Positions 1 to 9,455 of a stretch of DNA of 64,000 nt are shown piece by piece. A model generated the notes under the pieces. The model made no database searches, was not told where the DNA came from, and saw only the letters and a list, made by a program, of their open reading frames with translations. The translations under genes and the position numbers were made by a program. This DNA comes from Treponema sp. (GTDB taxonomy: Bacteria > Spirochaetota > Spirochaetia > Treponematales > Treponemataceae): contig JAEEIU010000038.1 of assembly GCA_016281495.1 (NCBI GenBank), positions 124,001 to 188,000 on the forward strand, read 5' to 3'. Each line of letters starts with the position of its first letter. Position 1 is the first letter of the stretch.

Positions 1-1401
1 AATCAATACGAGAAAAAATCAGAAAGCGAATATGGCGACTATTATTCTGAGCCTTCTTTTGATGATTATGACAGCAGCTTTGACAAAGGCCTGGATGACG
101 CAAATGATTTTGATGATGACGGTCTGGAGGATTTTGACAGTTCAGATTACAGCAATGAGCCTCTGGAAGAATTCCCCGAAAATGATGCCTTTGATTCAGA
201 GGAAACCGTTCAGGACATACAGGAAGACTACAGTGATTACGAAAAGGATCCGGCTCCTGACTATAAAGAAAATGAACATTATCAGGAAGAGACTGTTTCA
301 GACATTCAGGATGACAATAACAGGGAAGAAATTAACGAGGAAGAAACTCAGGTCAAAAATGAATCTCCAGAGCCAGAGGATTCCTATTACTCTGATTTCC
401 AGATGCCGCAGTCTCCATCCAGCACAATCACTCAGGAAGAATATCAGGCCCTTACCCAGGACCTTCTTGATGAACCAATGCCTGAGGAAGAAAATCCAAG
501 TGAGAATGTATATTCCGACTTAAATCCGGTAGAAAGGCATGAAGACAATTTTGCAATTGAAGACGAGGATCTTGTAATACCTTCACTTCTAGATGATGAT
601 AAACCGGAAGAGACAGTAAAAGAAACCATCCATGAAGAAATTGAACCCATAAAAGCAGTGCCTGTTCAAGAAACCCATGAGGAAGATTCAACAAAAAAAG
701 AAGACATCCTTCTTGAAGAAGACCTGTTGCCTGAATTGAACCCCATACACACAAAGCTTGACATGCCGCAGGAAGAAGAGGAAAAAGAAGACAGCAAGCT
801 TCCTCCAATAAAAGAAAGCTCAAATGAAATAGAAACACCGACTAAAAAACATCCCGCAGGCCTTTTTTCACCGACCACAGGATTCGGATGGGAAGAATAC
901 ATGATTCCGCGCCTTGACAGTGAGCTTATACGAGCCGCTTCCGGAGACCAGGACCTTACAGTCATGACACTTGAAATACCAAAGATTGACTGGACTTCTG
1001 AAGAAGCCGGTGAAATATGTGAATTGATTCTTGATCTCGTAAAATTCAAGGATCTTGTATTTGAATATGGAGAATTCGGATGTACCGCAATCATCCAGAA
1101 CATGGGAATAGATGAAGCGTTAAAAGCCGCAGAAGACCTGCACACAAACATAATCGCAAGCCTTGCACGCAGGAAAAAATATTATATTGTTGCCATAGGA
1201 CTTTCTGCAAGGTCTCTAAGATTAATTTCTGGTGGACGCATAGCAAAGGAATCTGAGCAGGCATTGATCCATGCCCTTGAAGACAAATCCAATCCAGTTG
1301 TCGCATTTAAAGTCAATCCTGAAAGATACAGGAATTACATTGCTACAGAGAGCGCCAAACTAAACCAGAAGGAACCTCAGCTTTCTGCAAGTCCATCCTG
1401 A
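1..1401 (+). CDS. Acidic protein, N-terminally cut by the window edge, with a possible degenerate GGDEF-like C-terminal domain
   Basis: Frame 1 is open from base 1 to the TGA at 1399-1401, so at least 466 residues are present and the true start lies outside. Roughly residues 1-280 are low-complexity and very rich in Asp and Glu with scattered Pro, Ser and Tyr, as in a disordered linker. From about residue 290 a folded domain of about 160 residues begins. Its spacing (LDSEL-RAAS, DLTVMTLEI, then S-RSLRLISGGRI and an E-AL--ALE segment) resembles the GGDEF fold, but no GGDEF or GGEEF signature is visible, so cyclase activity is unlikely. The 3' end overlaps the convergent TPR lipoprotein gene by 25 bp. 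The coding call is secure; the domain assignment is a tentative inference. Confidence 0.8.
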   Translation, partial: NQYEKKSESEYGDYYSEPSFDDYDSSFDKGLDDANDFDDDGLEDFDSSDYSNEPLEEFPENDAFDSEETVQDIQEDYSDYEKDPAPDYKENEHYQEETVSDIQDDNNREEINEEETQVKNESPEPEDSYYSDFQMPQSPSSTITQEEYQALTQDLLDEPMPEEENPSENVYSDLNPVERHEDNFAIEDEDLVIPSLLDDDKPEETVKETIHEEIEPIKAVPVQETHEEDSTKKEDILLEEDLLPELNPIHTKLDMPQEEEEKEDSKLPPIKESSNEIETPTKKHPAGLFSPTTGFGWEEYMIPRLDSELIRAASGDQDLTVMTLEIPKIDWTSEEAGEICELILDLVKFKDLVFEYGEFGCTAIIQNMGIDEALKAAEDLHTNIIASLARRKKYYIVAIGLSARSLRLISGGRIAKESEQALIHALEDKSNPVVAFKVNPERYRNYIATESAKLNQKEPQLSASPS

Positions 1402-1988
1402 TCTTTAGGTGCAAAAAGTTTTTCAATCTCAACTACCGCACTGTCATCAGGGAATTTTACCTTAAAAATGCCAAACTGTTTTTCTGCCTCTGCTTTTTTA
1501 TTATCTGCAAGAAGAACTGATATTAGATTCTTAAGCAATGATGAATCTGTCGGATTTTCCTGAACCAAAGCAGAATATTGTTCTGCCGCTGTCTTTAAAT
1601 CCCCCTTCATGGCATTGATGTATGCAAGTGATGATTTAAGGTTTGTATTGTCAGGATCTTTTTCCAAAAGATTTTTGTATATTTCCTCGGCATGATTCCA
1701 ATCCTTTGCGAGTGCATAACATCGGCCTATGTTATAATACGCTGAATCCCCCAACTCAGCTCCAGCCTTTGATTTCATTGCCTGCTCGTAATAGGAAATT
1801 GCCTTTGGATAATCCTTTAGCTGCTCATATGCCTCAGCAATCTTAATGTATTCAGCTGTAATAGATTTATCAGCAGCCTCATCTTTACCCGGAATAACCT
1901 TATCAACGGTAGAACATGAAAAGAACAAAAACAGCAGAGCGAAAATGGTAAAATACAAAAGAAAAGTCAGTTTATTTCTGATACGCAT
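1377..1988 (-). CDS. TPR-repeat lipoprotein
   Basis: This 203-residue protein begins with a basic N-terminus and a hydrophobic stretch ending in a lipobox-like F-F-S-C, with Cys25 as the likely lipidated residue. Residues about 45-175 form tandem tetratricopeptide repeats: A-AYEQLKDYPKAISYYEQA, AYYNIGRCYALAKDW and the following helices show the W/LG/Y/A/F/P pattern. TPRs are protein-docking scaffolds, so it probably sits on the periplasmic face of a membrane and helps assemble an envelope complex. It is the last gene of a tight minus-strand unit and starts 4 bp after the uracil phosphoribosyltransferase-like gene. The partner is unknown. Confidence 0.85.
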   Translation of the reverse strand: MRIRNKLTFLLYFTIFALLFLFFSCSTVDKVIPGKDEAADKSITAEYIKIAEAYEQLKDYPKAISYYEQAMKSKAGAELGDSAYYNIGRCYALAKDWNHAEEIYKNLLEKDPDNTNLKSSLAYINAMKGDLKTAAEQYSALVQENPTDSSLLKNLISVLLADNKKAEAEKQFGIFKVKFPDDSAVVEIEKLFAPKDQDGLAES

Positions 1989-1992
1989 TTTT

Positions 1993-3033
1993 TTACAGTG
2001 CTCCCAAAACTGTCTGTTCTATTTTCCTAAGCTGCGAACGGTAAAGGCCGGTTATATTATGACCATAGTCTGCAATAAGCTGAATGATGTTGCGCGGGCG
2101 TTCCTGGGTATCCCTTCCATTGAGCCTGTCTCCCGCATCACCAAGTCCCGGCATTATGTAAGCCTTTTCATTCATCACAGGATCCATCCAGAGCGTGTAG
2201 CATGTACAGTTTTCAAGGGCTCTGGTAACACGAAGGCTTCCCTTTAGGGCTGAAATCACGTTGAAGAACTTGATGCTCTTTGGTTTTACTCCCTGAGACT
2301 GAAGGTATTTTACTACGGTGACCAGAGAACCTCCTGTGGCATTCATCGGATCTGCGAATATCAAATCCTTTCCGTCCATTTCTGCCAGGTCAAAGAATGA
2401 ATTTTTCAAATTCAGGATATACTGCATGTCGTTTTCTTTCTTTGTATCGTCACGGCTGATTTTGAACAGTTCAAACGGCGTTACATAATCTGTTGAAGAA
2501 TATTCCTGGATTTCCTTTGACATAATCATTGACGGAAGCAGGGCTCCACGAAGCATCACACACATGACGGAATCCTGAATCTTGTAGTCGATGTCCGGAA
2601 TCTTGTGCACCGCATAATTTTGAACAGGATTGTCTACTGGAGTCTTTACGATTATGTGGTTTTTCTTGTCTGAATGCTGGTCTGTAAATGCCAGGCGGAA
2701 AAGCATTTCATATGCCCTCTGGCTGTAATATATGAACTCAGAATGGTCTGTACGTACATCTCGGAGCTTTGAGATGACACGGCTTGCCTCTGCATGAGCA
2801 CCTTCCTCGGTATCAAAAGAAAAAACCTTTATGTTTGGGTGCTTTGCGCATATATCCTGCATCTTGTGCCCCATCTCGTCAAAGCTGGAGACAATCTTTT
2901 CCTGGTCCACGGGATTAAAGGCCTTTAGGGCATCCTTGTACATGGCTTCCAGAGTGCGCAAGTCATTCTGATCATCCTCCGTAAGATATCCATCCAAATC
3001 TTCTGCCTTAAGAATAATTTTTTCGTCGCTCAT
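1993..3033 (-). CDS. upp: Uracil phosphoribosyltransferase family protein with long N-terminal extension
   Basis: The C-terminal ~215 residues match UPRTase, which makes UMP from uracil and PRPP in pyrimidine salvage. The PRPP-binding loop [10 protein letters not shown] lies at residues 227-236 and the uracil-binding [12 protein letters not shown] at 292-303. Ordinary bacterial Upp is about 208 residues; this protein has 346, with about 130 extra N-terminal residues (mixed helical, [19 protein letters not shown]) that I do not recognise. The start ATG at 3033 follows a purine-rich stretch (AGGAGGC). It sits 15 bp downstream of a lipoprotein gene in the ileS unit. The catalytic-fold assignment is firm; whether the extension regulates or redirects the enzyme is unknown. 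Confidence 0.85.
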   Translation of the reverse strand: MSDEKIILKAEDLDGYLTEDDQNDLRTLEAMYKDALKAFNPVDQEKIVSSFDEMGHKMQDICAKHPNIKVFSFDTEEGAHAEASRVISKLRDVRTDHSEFIYYSQRAYEMLFRLAFTDQHSDKKNHIIVKTPVDNPVQNYAVHKIPDIDYKIQDSVMCVMLRGALLPSMIMSKEIQEYSSTDYVTPFELFKISRDDTKKENDMQYILNLKNSFFDLAEMDGKDLIFADPMNATGGSLVTVVKYLQSQGVKPKSIKFFNVISALKGSLRVTRALENCTCYTLWMDPVMNEKAYIMPGLGDAGDRLNGRDTQERPRNIIQLIADYGHNITGLYRSQLRKIEQTVLGAL

Positions 3034-3048
3034 ACAATGCCTCCTATA

Positions 3049-3894
3049 TTAACGCAGGATATTCATAACATCCTGTTCCGATAATTTCAAGTCTTGAATT
3101 TTTAAAACATTGTCACCGACAGAAGAAACCTCAATGCCTGTCAGTGATTTAATCAGGCCTTCAAGAGATTTTTGGATTTTGGGATTAGACAGCTCAAGGT
3201 ATAATGTTGCAGAATAAGATGATGTTTTGCCGTCTTTCTTTATTTCTCCATAAACATTGTCGCACCATTTTTCTGCAATTGAACCGACTATCTTTTTCAT
3301 GAAATCCGCGGGTTCAACTACATAAAACAGTATGGCATCCTGATCATGTTCCTGACCATTAAACCATTTCTCACATTCAGGTTCTGAGGGATAAAGCGAA
3401 TAGAAATTCTCAAGCAGAGGAATAATATCGTTTGACACCATCATATTTTTCGTGGTTGGGAATGCCACTTTAAATCCTGAATCAGAATAGAAATATTCTA
3501 TTTTTACAGAAGAATCCTGTGGCACATACGAAGTTTTTTTCCATCCGTTTTTTTCCGTCAAAGCAAGACTCTGACCTATACTTGGGAAACTTCCTTCCGC
3601 ATAAATCTTTATAGATCCTCTTATATCATTTGCCAAACCAAGATAAAGCGTATCAATTCTTGAGGCCAAAAGGTCAGCATCTTTTTCTGCAATACCGCCA
3701 AGGGAACTCATCAGGTTTTCTACCAGTTCCCTATTGTCCTTTACCGGCACATAAAAATACATGTCAGAGCCTTCTCCCAACACAGAAAGCGGTTTAACCT
3801 TCGCATTTTTGGAAGAAGAAGCACAAGAGGCAATTAAAGTACATGCCATTGTCAGTGCCAGTACTCTTGACAGTTTTTTTAAGGCTTCAGGCAT
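3049..3894 (-). CDS. Lipoprotein of unknown function
   Basis: A 281-residue protein with an N-terminal signal ending in the lipobox L-I-A-S-C (Cys24) and a Ser-rich tether. The remainder alternates short strands and helices (MYFYVPVKDNRELVENLMSS, YLGLANDIRGSIKIYAEGSF) and ends in a segment about inhibition-like pairs of repeats (SLEGLIKSLTG). I recognise no family. It begins 3 bp after the ileS stop codon and is followed after 15 bp by the UPRTase-like gene, so it is co-transcribed with ileS. Location is inferred as periplasmic membrane surface; no function is claimed. Confidence 0.8.
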   Translation of the reverse strand: MPEALKKLSRVLALTMACTLIASCASSSKNAKVKPLSVLGEGSDMYFYVPVKDNRELVENLMSSLGGIAEKDADLLASRIDTLYLGLANDIRGSIKIYAEGSFPSIGQSLALTEKNGWKKTSYVPQDSSVKIEYFYSDSGFKVAFPTTKNMMVSNDIIPLLENFYSLYPSEPECEKWFNGQEHDQDAILFYVVEPADFMKKIVGSIAEKWCDNVYGEIKKDGKTSSYSATLYLELSNPKIQKSLEGLIKSLTGIEVSSVGDNVLKIQDLKLSEQDVMNILR

Positions 3895-3897
3895 ATG

Positions 3898-6800
3898 TCA
3901 AACCTTTTCAAACTTGAAAGTCCAAGTTTTTTCTTCTGTTTCGGCAGTAAATCCACCTTCTATTGAATCAACCCATTGGGCGGAAGTAGAAAGCGTTTCA
4001 CCTGAGACAAAGTCCTTGAACTGCTCAAAGGCAGCCTTTAAATCTCCGTCCCCACTTACAGAAAGATTTATCCTGTCCGTAATCTCAAGACCACTTTCTT
4101 TTCTTGAGTTTTGAATTCCGCGAACAAGATCCCTTGCATAACCTTCAAGTTTAAGTTCTTCAGAAATCTTTGTGTCAAGGCCTACGGTAAGTGTTCCTTC
4201 GTTTATTACCTTGAGGTCTTCCTTTTCAAAGCGTTCAACAATCACGTTTTCGGAGCTAAGGTCTACATCCTGATCCTGTACGGAAATGGAAAGCTTCTGT
4301 CCGTCAAGAATTGCGGCTATCTGCTCATTTGAAAGCTTTTCTATCTCGGCTGCTGCCAGCTTCATCTTTGGACCAAGCTGCTTACCAAGAACACGGAAGT
4401 TTGCCTTTGCCTTGTATTCAACAAGCTCGTCTTCCCTTTCGTGGAAAATTACTTTCTTTACGTTGAGTTCTTCAGCAATCGTATCCTCCATATCCTGAAG
4501 GACTTTCTTTTCGTCCGGATTGCGTGTAACAAGAGCTACAGATGCCAGAGGCTGCCTGTTCTTGATGTTGAACTGGTTCCTGAGGCTTCTTCCCATTGAA
4601 ACGGCCTGCTGGACTGTTGCCATCTGGAATTCAAGCTGCTCGTCACGGAAACGCTCGTCGTAAACAGGATAATCCATAAGGTGTACGGATTCCTTGTCCT
4701 CATCAGTGCGGAGGTTAAGCCACATGGTCTCCGTCAGGAATGGAATGAACGGAGATGCTGTAAGCGTAAATGTCTTTAATGCGGAATAAAGAGCTCCGTA
4801 TGCCTCAAGCTTATCGGTATCCGATCCAGACTTCCAGAAACGGCGGCGGTTGCGGCGTATGTACCAGTTGTTGATCTGGTCGATGAACGAAAGCCACGGA
4901 TCAATTGCGGCAGACAGGTCATAGTTGTCAAGGGCCTCGGTTACATCCTTTACCATCTTTTGTGCAACAGACAGAATCCAGCGGTCAAGAGGATTGTCAG
5001 GCAATTTGGAATCAAACTCATGTCCTGTACATGTGATGCCGTCGATGTTGGCATATTGGACAAAGAAACTGTAGCTGTTCCAGAGGGGAAGAATGATGCT
5101 CTTTATGATGTCTCGTACAGAATCATCTGAATAACGGATTTCATCTGCCTTGACTACAGCTGAATGCATGAGGAAAAGACGGATTGAGTCTGCTCCAAAC
5201 TTGTCTATTGCTTCAACGGGGTCCGTGTAATTGCGCAGGGACTTTGACATCTTGCGTCCGTCGCTTGCAAGTACGATTCCGTTTACGATACAGTTTTCAA
5301 AGGCAGGCTTGTCAAAAAGCTGTGCAGCAAGAACCGTAAGCGTATAGAACCATCCGCGTGTCTGGTCAAGACCTTCCGAGATGAAGTTTGCGGGGAAGTT
5401 TGCCTCAAATTTTTCCTTATTTTCAAACGGATAGTGTACCTGTGCGTATGGCATTGAGCCTGACTCAAACCAGCAGTCAAAAACCTCTGGGATACGGCGC
5501 ATTGTACCCTTTCCGCATTTTGGACACTTGAACGTGATTTTATCAACAAACTGCTTGTGGAGGTCTTCCGGATAGGTTCCGCTAAGGTCCTTGAGTTCCT
5601 GTCGGCTTCCCACACAAAGGGTATGCTTGCAATCCGGATCGTCACAACGCCAGATTGGAATCGGGTTACCCCAGTAGCGGTTGCGGCTTACTGCCCAGTC
5701 ACGGGCACCTGCAAGCCATTTTCCAAAGCGGCCTTCCTTGATGTGGTTTGGCTGCCAGTTAATCTTGCTGTTTGCACGGAGAAGAACGTCATGGTAATCG
5801 GCTACCTTTACAAACCAGCTTCCGATTCCACGGTAAATGAGCGGGCTTCCACACCTCCAGCAGTGGGGATATGAGTGAAGAACTGAATCACGCTTTACAA
5901 GCTTTCCTTCATCCTTGAGCCTCTTCATTATGTCTTTGTCCGCATCCTTTACAAAGAGACCCTGATAATCGGAAACCTCTTTTGTAAACTTACATTCTGC
6001 GTCAATCGGTTCAACTTCCGGAACTCCGCTGCCTGCAAAAACCTTGTGGTCTTCTTCACCAAAGGCAGGAGCGATATGAACGATGCCCGTACCGTCTTCT
6101 GTGGAAACATAAGCTGCATTGAACATGCGGAATGCACCCTTTGCACACTTCTGGCCGCTCATTTCCTCGCAAACCTTTGAATCCTTTAACTGTGCAAAGT
6201 ATGGGAAAAGAGGCTCGTATTCTGCATCGATGAAATCCTTTCCCTTGTGGCGCCAGATGATTTCGTAATCCGTTTCGTTTTTATAGTATGCGCCAAGGCG
6301 TGCTTCTGCAAAGATGTAGTAGTCACCGCTTTCCTTATCCAGAATCTTTACATAATCGATGTCAGGACCCATACAGAGGCCAAGATTGCTTGGAAGTGTC
6401 CATGGGGTTGTTGTCCATGCAAGGAAGTAAGTCTTTCCGTTGGCCATATCAGGATCAGGAACTCCTGCGGGGGCCTTTGTTACCTTAAAGCGGACGGTTA
6501 CAGTCTGATCCTGTACATCCTTGTATCCCTGTGCAAGCTCGTGAGTGGACAAGACAGTTGAACAGCGTGGACAGTACGGCAGGATGTATTTTCCCTCGTA
6601 AATCAGGCCCTTGTCCCAGAGAGATTTTGCAACCCACCAGATGGATTCCATATATTCCGGATTCATTGTCTTGTAGTCGTTGTCAAAATCAACCCAGCGT
6701 CCCATACGTGTGATTGTCTGGCGCCATTCTTTTGTATAACGGAGTACAGATGCACGGCAGGCATCGTTGAACTTATCTATACCCATTGCTTCGATTTCAT

Positions 6801-7116
6801 GCTTGGAGTTGATGTTAAGTTCTTTTTCGATTAAATTTTCGATTGGAAGACCGTGACAGTCCCATCCAAAGCGGCGGTCAACCTTCTTGCCCTTCATGGT
6901 CTGATAGCGTGGGATTATGTCCTTTATGGTAGACGGAATAAAGTGTCCGAAATGCGGGAGTCCGGTTGCAAATGGAGGTCCGTCGTAAAATACATATTCC
7001 TCCGCCCCTTCACGCTGAGAAACGGACTTTTTGAACGTATCGTGTTCCGCCCAATATTTGAGTATTTCTTCTTCCTGCTTAGGAAAATCAACCTTAGGAT
7101 CCACTGGTTTATACAT
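3898..7116 (-). CDS. ileS: Isoleucyl-tRNA synthetase, eukaryote/archaeal-like type
   Basis: Class I synthetase that charges tRNA-Ile and edits Val-tRNA-Ile. From the ATG at 7116 it has 1072 residues. The HIGH-class motif is HFGH (55-58) inside GPPFATGLPHFGH, and KMSKS is at 622-626. A CP1 editing domain lies between them. The opening (DPKVDFPKQEEEILKYW) and GWDCHGLPIE are typical of the eukaryote-like IleRS group found in spirochaetes. The open frame extends upstream to 7170, but AAAGGGG lies just before the ATG at 7116 and the conserved N-terminus begins there. It leads a four-gene minus-strand unit. Confidence 0.97.
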   Translation of the reverse strand: MYKPVDPKVDFPKQEEEILKYWAEHDTFKKSVSQREGAEEYVFYDGPPFATGLPHFGHFIPSTIKDIIPRYQTMKGKKVDRRFGWDCHGLPIENLIEKELNINSKHEIEAMGIDKFNDACRASVLRYTKEWRQTITRMGRWVDFDNDYKTMNPEYMESIWWVAKSLWDKGLIYEGKYILPYCPRCSTVLSTHELAQGYKDVQDQTVTVRFKVTKAPAGVPDPDMANGKTYFLAWTTTPWTLPSNLGLCMGPDIDYVKILDKESGDYYIFAEARLGAYYKNETDYEIIWRHKGKDFIDAEYEPLFPYFAQLKDSKVCEEMSGQKCAKGAFRMFNAAYVSTEDGTGIVHIAPAFGEEDHKVFAGSGVPEVEPIDAECKFTKEVSDYQGLFVKDADKDIMKRLKDEGKLVKRDSVLHSYPHCWRCGSPLIYRGIGSWFVKVADYHDVLLRANSKINWQPNHIKEGRFGKWLAGARDWAVSRNRYWGNPIPIWRCDDPDCKHTLCVGSRQELKDLSGTYPEDLHKQFVDKITFKCPKCGKGTMRRIPEVFDCWFESGSMPYAQVHYPFENKEKFEANFPANFISEGLDQTRGWFYTLTVLAAQLFDKPAFENCIVNGIVLASDGRKMSKSLRNYTDPVEAIDKFGADSIRLFLMHSAVVKADEIRYSDDSVRDIIKSIILPLWNSYSFFVQYANIDGITCTGHEFDSKLPDNPLDRWILSVAQKMVKDVTEALDNYDLSAAIDPWLSFIDQINNWYIRRNRRRFWKSGSDTDKLEAYGALYSALKTFTLTASPFIPFLTETMWLNLRTDEDKESVHLMDYPVYDERFRDEQLEFQMATVQQAVSMGRSLRNQFNIKNRQPLASVALVTRNPDEKKVLQDMEDTIAEELNVKKVIFHEREDELVEYKAKANFRVLGKQLGPKMKLAAAEIEKLSNEQIAAILDGQKLSISVQDQDVDLSSENVIVERFEKEDLKVINEGTLTVGLDTKISEELKLEGYARDLVRGIQNSRKESGLEITDRINLSVSGDGDLKAAFEQFKDFVSGETLSTSAQWVDSIEGGFTAETEEKTWTFKFEKV

Positions 7117-7295
7117 ATTATCCCCTTTATACAATAACTGATTATGTAAATTGTTTAGCCACTTAGACAATAGCAGCTAAATTTCACCTATTTTATCACA
7201 TTAGAAAGATTTAATCTACTGGTGACATGCTATTTAAAAGTTGACGATTTTGCTGAATTTGTAAAAATGTCCTTTATCTTTTTTTAAATGTATGT

Positions 7296-7301
7296 TATAA
7301 T
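7296..7301 (+). promoter_or_regulatory. Likely -10 element for the small gene at 7355
   Basis: TATAAT preceded by TG-T, 54 bp upstream of the ATG. No good -35 is visible at the right distance, so this would be an extended -10 promoter. A second TATAAT at 7331-7336 is closer to the gene and cannot be excluded. Confidence 0.4.
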
Positions 7302-7354
7302 TGGATAAATTGCTAATTCTTTAACGAAAATATAATTTGTGTGAGGATTGAATT

Positions 7355-7618
7355 ATGGATGAAGCAGCTGTAAAGACTTTTTTGAATATTAAGGCAGGAA
7401 ATACTGCTGATACCTTTGCCGGATTCATGGCCATACATGGCGGAGACTTGACCGCTTCTGTTGCCGACTATCTGGAAAATGCAGTTGATGCAGGAAGCAA
7501 GAACGGTTCCGGTGAGTATACTGCCTGGTGTGCGGCTGCCGCCAAAGACATCATGGCCGGAAAATACGGTTCTCTGGCCGATGTGCAGAAAGCCGCGGAT
7601 GCATTTGCCGCCAGCTGA
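7355..7618 (+). CDS. Small Ala-rich protein of unknown function
   Basis: An 87-residue protein with a GAGG ribosome-binding site at 7343-7346, 8 bp before the ATG. It is predicted helical, Ala/Gly-rich and acidic, with AGFMAIHGGDLTASVADYLE and a C-terminal SLADVQKAADAFAAS. It has no signal peptide, membrane segment or Cys pair and is probably cytoplasmic. It is a single gene between the divergent ileS unit and the outer-membrane gene at 7686. The codon pattern and RBS support translation. I do not recognise the family. Confidence 0.7.
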   Translation: MDEAAVKTFLNIKAGNTADTFAGFMAIHGGDLTASVADYLENAVDAGSKNGSGEYTAWCAAAAKDIMAGKYGSLADVQKAADAFAAS

Positions 7619-7650
7619 TCAAAGCAATTTTGTTCAAAAAATGACCATTC

Positions 7651-7679
7651 TTGACAATTAAAAGCCTCTTTCGTATTAT
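7651..7679 (+). promoter_or_regulatory. Consensus promoter predicting a leaderless mRNA
   Basis: TTGACA at 7651-7656, a 17-bp spacer and TATTAT at 7674-7679. Counting from the -10, the +1 base falls on 7686, which is the A of the ATG of the next gene. No Shine-Dalgarno is present between the -10 and the ATG. Confidence 0.75.
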
Positions 7680-7685
7680 AGCCGT

Positions 7686-9410
7686 ATGTGTAGGAAATAT
7701 CTTCTGATTACGGCTATAGTTTTTTTATTTGCAGGGTTACAAACTGTCGGTGCACAGGTTGTATTTGAAAAATTACAGTGGAATGACCAAAAACTCTTTT
7801 ACGAGAATTCCGACGGCTGGGTATATGACACAATAGCAGATCTTGCCTCAGAATGCGGACAGATTACCCAGTTGAATTCATCTCCCCTTCCAAAGGCACA
7901 ATTAAAACAGGCAATTGAAGTAATTGACCGCGACAGCCTCAAACCAAGTTCACAGGAACGATATGACAATCTGCTTGCCTATCTTGACACGGAATACTGG
8001 TCAATCGGTGCGGAACCCGTCATGCTGGGAATAAAGGCAAGAGGATCTTTGGAAGTCTTCAAGCGCTCGGAAGATGACATGGAAAGGGACTGGGATTATC
8101 TTGACCGTTACATAAATCAGAGTGGTTTGTTCAAGGCTCCGGTGTACCTTACCGCAGGCAATTACGTTACTGTGGAAGCAGGATTTGACAAATTCGGAAA
8201 CTATTCTAACATAACGGATGACGACAATTGGACAAACCTTCAATATGCCCCCGGAATATGGGATTGGCCCAAAACAGCCTATGCAAGCATTGGAATTCCC
8301 ATAATGGGGAAAAGTGCCGTCAATTTGCAGATTGGAAGAAACGGAATGCAGATTGGAAACACAAGCCAGCCAAGCGTAATCCTTTCCAACAGATTTACAA
8401 CGGACGCTTACGTAAGCTTTTCTTTTTATTCCCCTGCAGTCTACTATATCGGTTCTGTTCAGCAGATAGAAACTGATAAATACTTTTACCTTCATCACGT
8501 CAACCTAAAGCCATTTAAATTCCTGAGCTTGGGGCTGGTGGAAGGAACCCTGATCCACTCTGATTTCGAGCTTCGTTTCCTGAATCCCCTTATGTTCATG
8601 CATTCCTTCTATTCAAGATGGGATGAAAGCTACGATGATAAATACGGAGTTTCCGCTTATTTAGGCCTTACATTTGAATGTGTTCCAGTCAAGAACCTGA
8701 GGATTTACGGACTCTTTGCGCAGAATGAAATACAAGCCTTTGGAGAGCTTTCAACTGTTGAAGGACGAAGTACCCCCAACGGAATGGCATGGCAGTTTGG
8801 AGCCACCTACAATCTGGCAACAGACGGACCCGGAAGCTGGATTTTCAACGCGGAGGGACAATATGTTTCCCCATGGTGTTATACAAGGAGAACTCCCACC
8901 AGCACTTTTATAAGCGAACACATCACCCATTTTGGACAAAAAAAGAATACTTTTGTAGCTTCCCTCGGAGGTCCGGATTCTGCGGCGGCAACTGTAAACG
9001 CTTCTTATGAGGTTCCGGGAAAATGGAATGCAAAACTGTCCTACGATTTTGTTGCGCATGGAGAAAACTATATTGAAAAGATGATTCAACAATACAAGGA
9101 TTCAGATGAAACAAAAGGATCTAACGGATATTACTACTATCCTGATTCAGGCTATTATCAGGATGAAGGAAACACTAATTCCCCCTATGCAGACATTTAT
9201 GATGCGGCAAGAGTTGCACGCGACATGAGTTTGACCGGCACCGTTGAATGTTCGCATAAATTGACGCTTTCAGGTGAATACGTTTTTAATAAATGGCTTA
9301 CGGTTCAGGGGGCAGCCTCCTACAAATTCATGTTTAATGCCGGCAACGTGCAGGACAAATTCTTACATGGTGTAGAAGGCATGGCCTGTTTAACTGTGAA
9401 CCTGCTTTAG
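7686..9410 (+). CDS. Outer-membrane beta-barrel-like exported protein
   Basis: 574 residues starting with a clear signal peptide (MCRKYLLITAIVFLFAGLQ, cleavage near A-Q at 23-24). The mature part is rich in Tyr, Trp, Phe and alternating strands (YLTAGNYVTVEAGFDKFGNY, AVNLQIGRNGMQIGNTS) and ends in GVEGMACLTVNLL, as expected for an outer-membrane barrel. The layout recalls capsule-assembly Wzi-like proteins, but I see no decisive motif. The ATG at 7686 is the only start that gives a complete signal peptide, and it coincides with the predicted transcription start. An imperfect hairpin follows the stop. Confidence 0.8.
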   Translation: MCRKYLLITAIVFLFAGLQTVGAQVVFEKLQWNDQKLFYENSDGWVYDTIADLASECGQITQLNSSPLPKAQLKQAIEVIDRDSLKPSSQERYDNLLAYLDTEYWSIGAEPVMLGIKARGSLEVFKRSEDDMERDWDYLDRYINQSGLFKAPVYLTAGNYVTVEAGFDKFGNYSNITDDDNWTNLQYAPGIWDWPKTAYASIGIPIMGKSAVNLQIGRNGMQIGNTSQPSVILSNRFTTDAYVSFSFYSPAVYYIGSVQQIETDKYFYLHHVNLKPFKFLSLGLVEGTLIHSDFELRFLNPLMFMHSFYSRWDESYDDKYGVSAYLGLTFECVPVKNLRIYGLFAQNEIQAFGELSTVEGRSTPNGMAWQFGATYNLATDGPGSWIFNAEGQYVSPWCYTRRTPTSTFISEHITHFGQKKNTFVASLGGPDSAAATVNASYEVPGKWNAKLSYDFVAHGENYIEKMIQQYKDSDETKGSNGYYYYPDSGYYQDEGNTNSPYADIYDAARVARDMSLTGTVECSHKLTLSGEYVFNKWLTVQGAASYKFMFNAGNVQDKFLHGVEGMACLTVNLL

Positions 9411-9421
9411 AGCAATATAAT

Positions 9422-9446
9422 GGTCAGCCCAAATAATGGACTGACC
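9422..9446. terminator. Hairpin between convergent genes
   Basis: GGTCAGCCC and GGACTGACC form a 9-bp stem with one mismatch around a 7-nt loop. The flanking T-rich stretch is weak on both strands. Its position between two convergent stop codons suggests a shared terminator. Confidence 0.5.
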
Positions 9447-9455
9447 GTTTATTCA

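Noticed and set aside
32-523. Plus-strand 163-residue frame rich in Met and Thr
   Set aside because: It is an out-of-frame reading of the Asp/Glu-rich codons of the gene that enters at base 1.
7117-7170. Longer N-terminus of IleRS from 7170
   Set aside because: The added 18 residues are not conserved-looking, and AAAGGGG stands just before the ATG at 7116.
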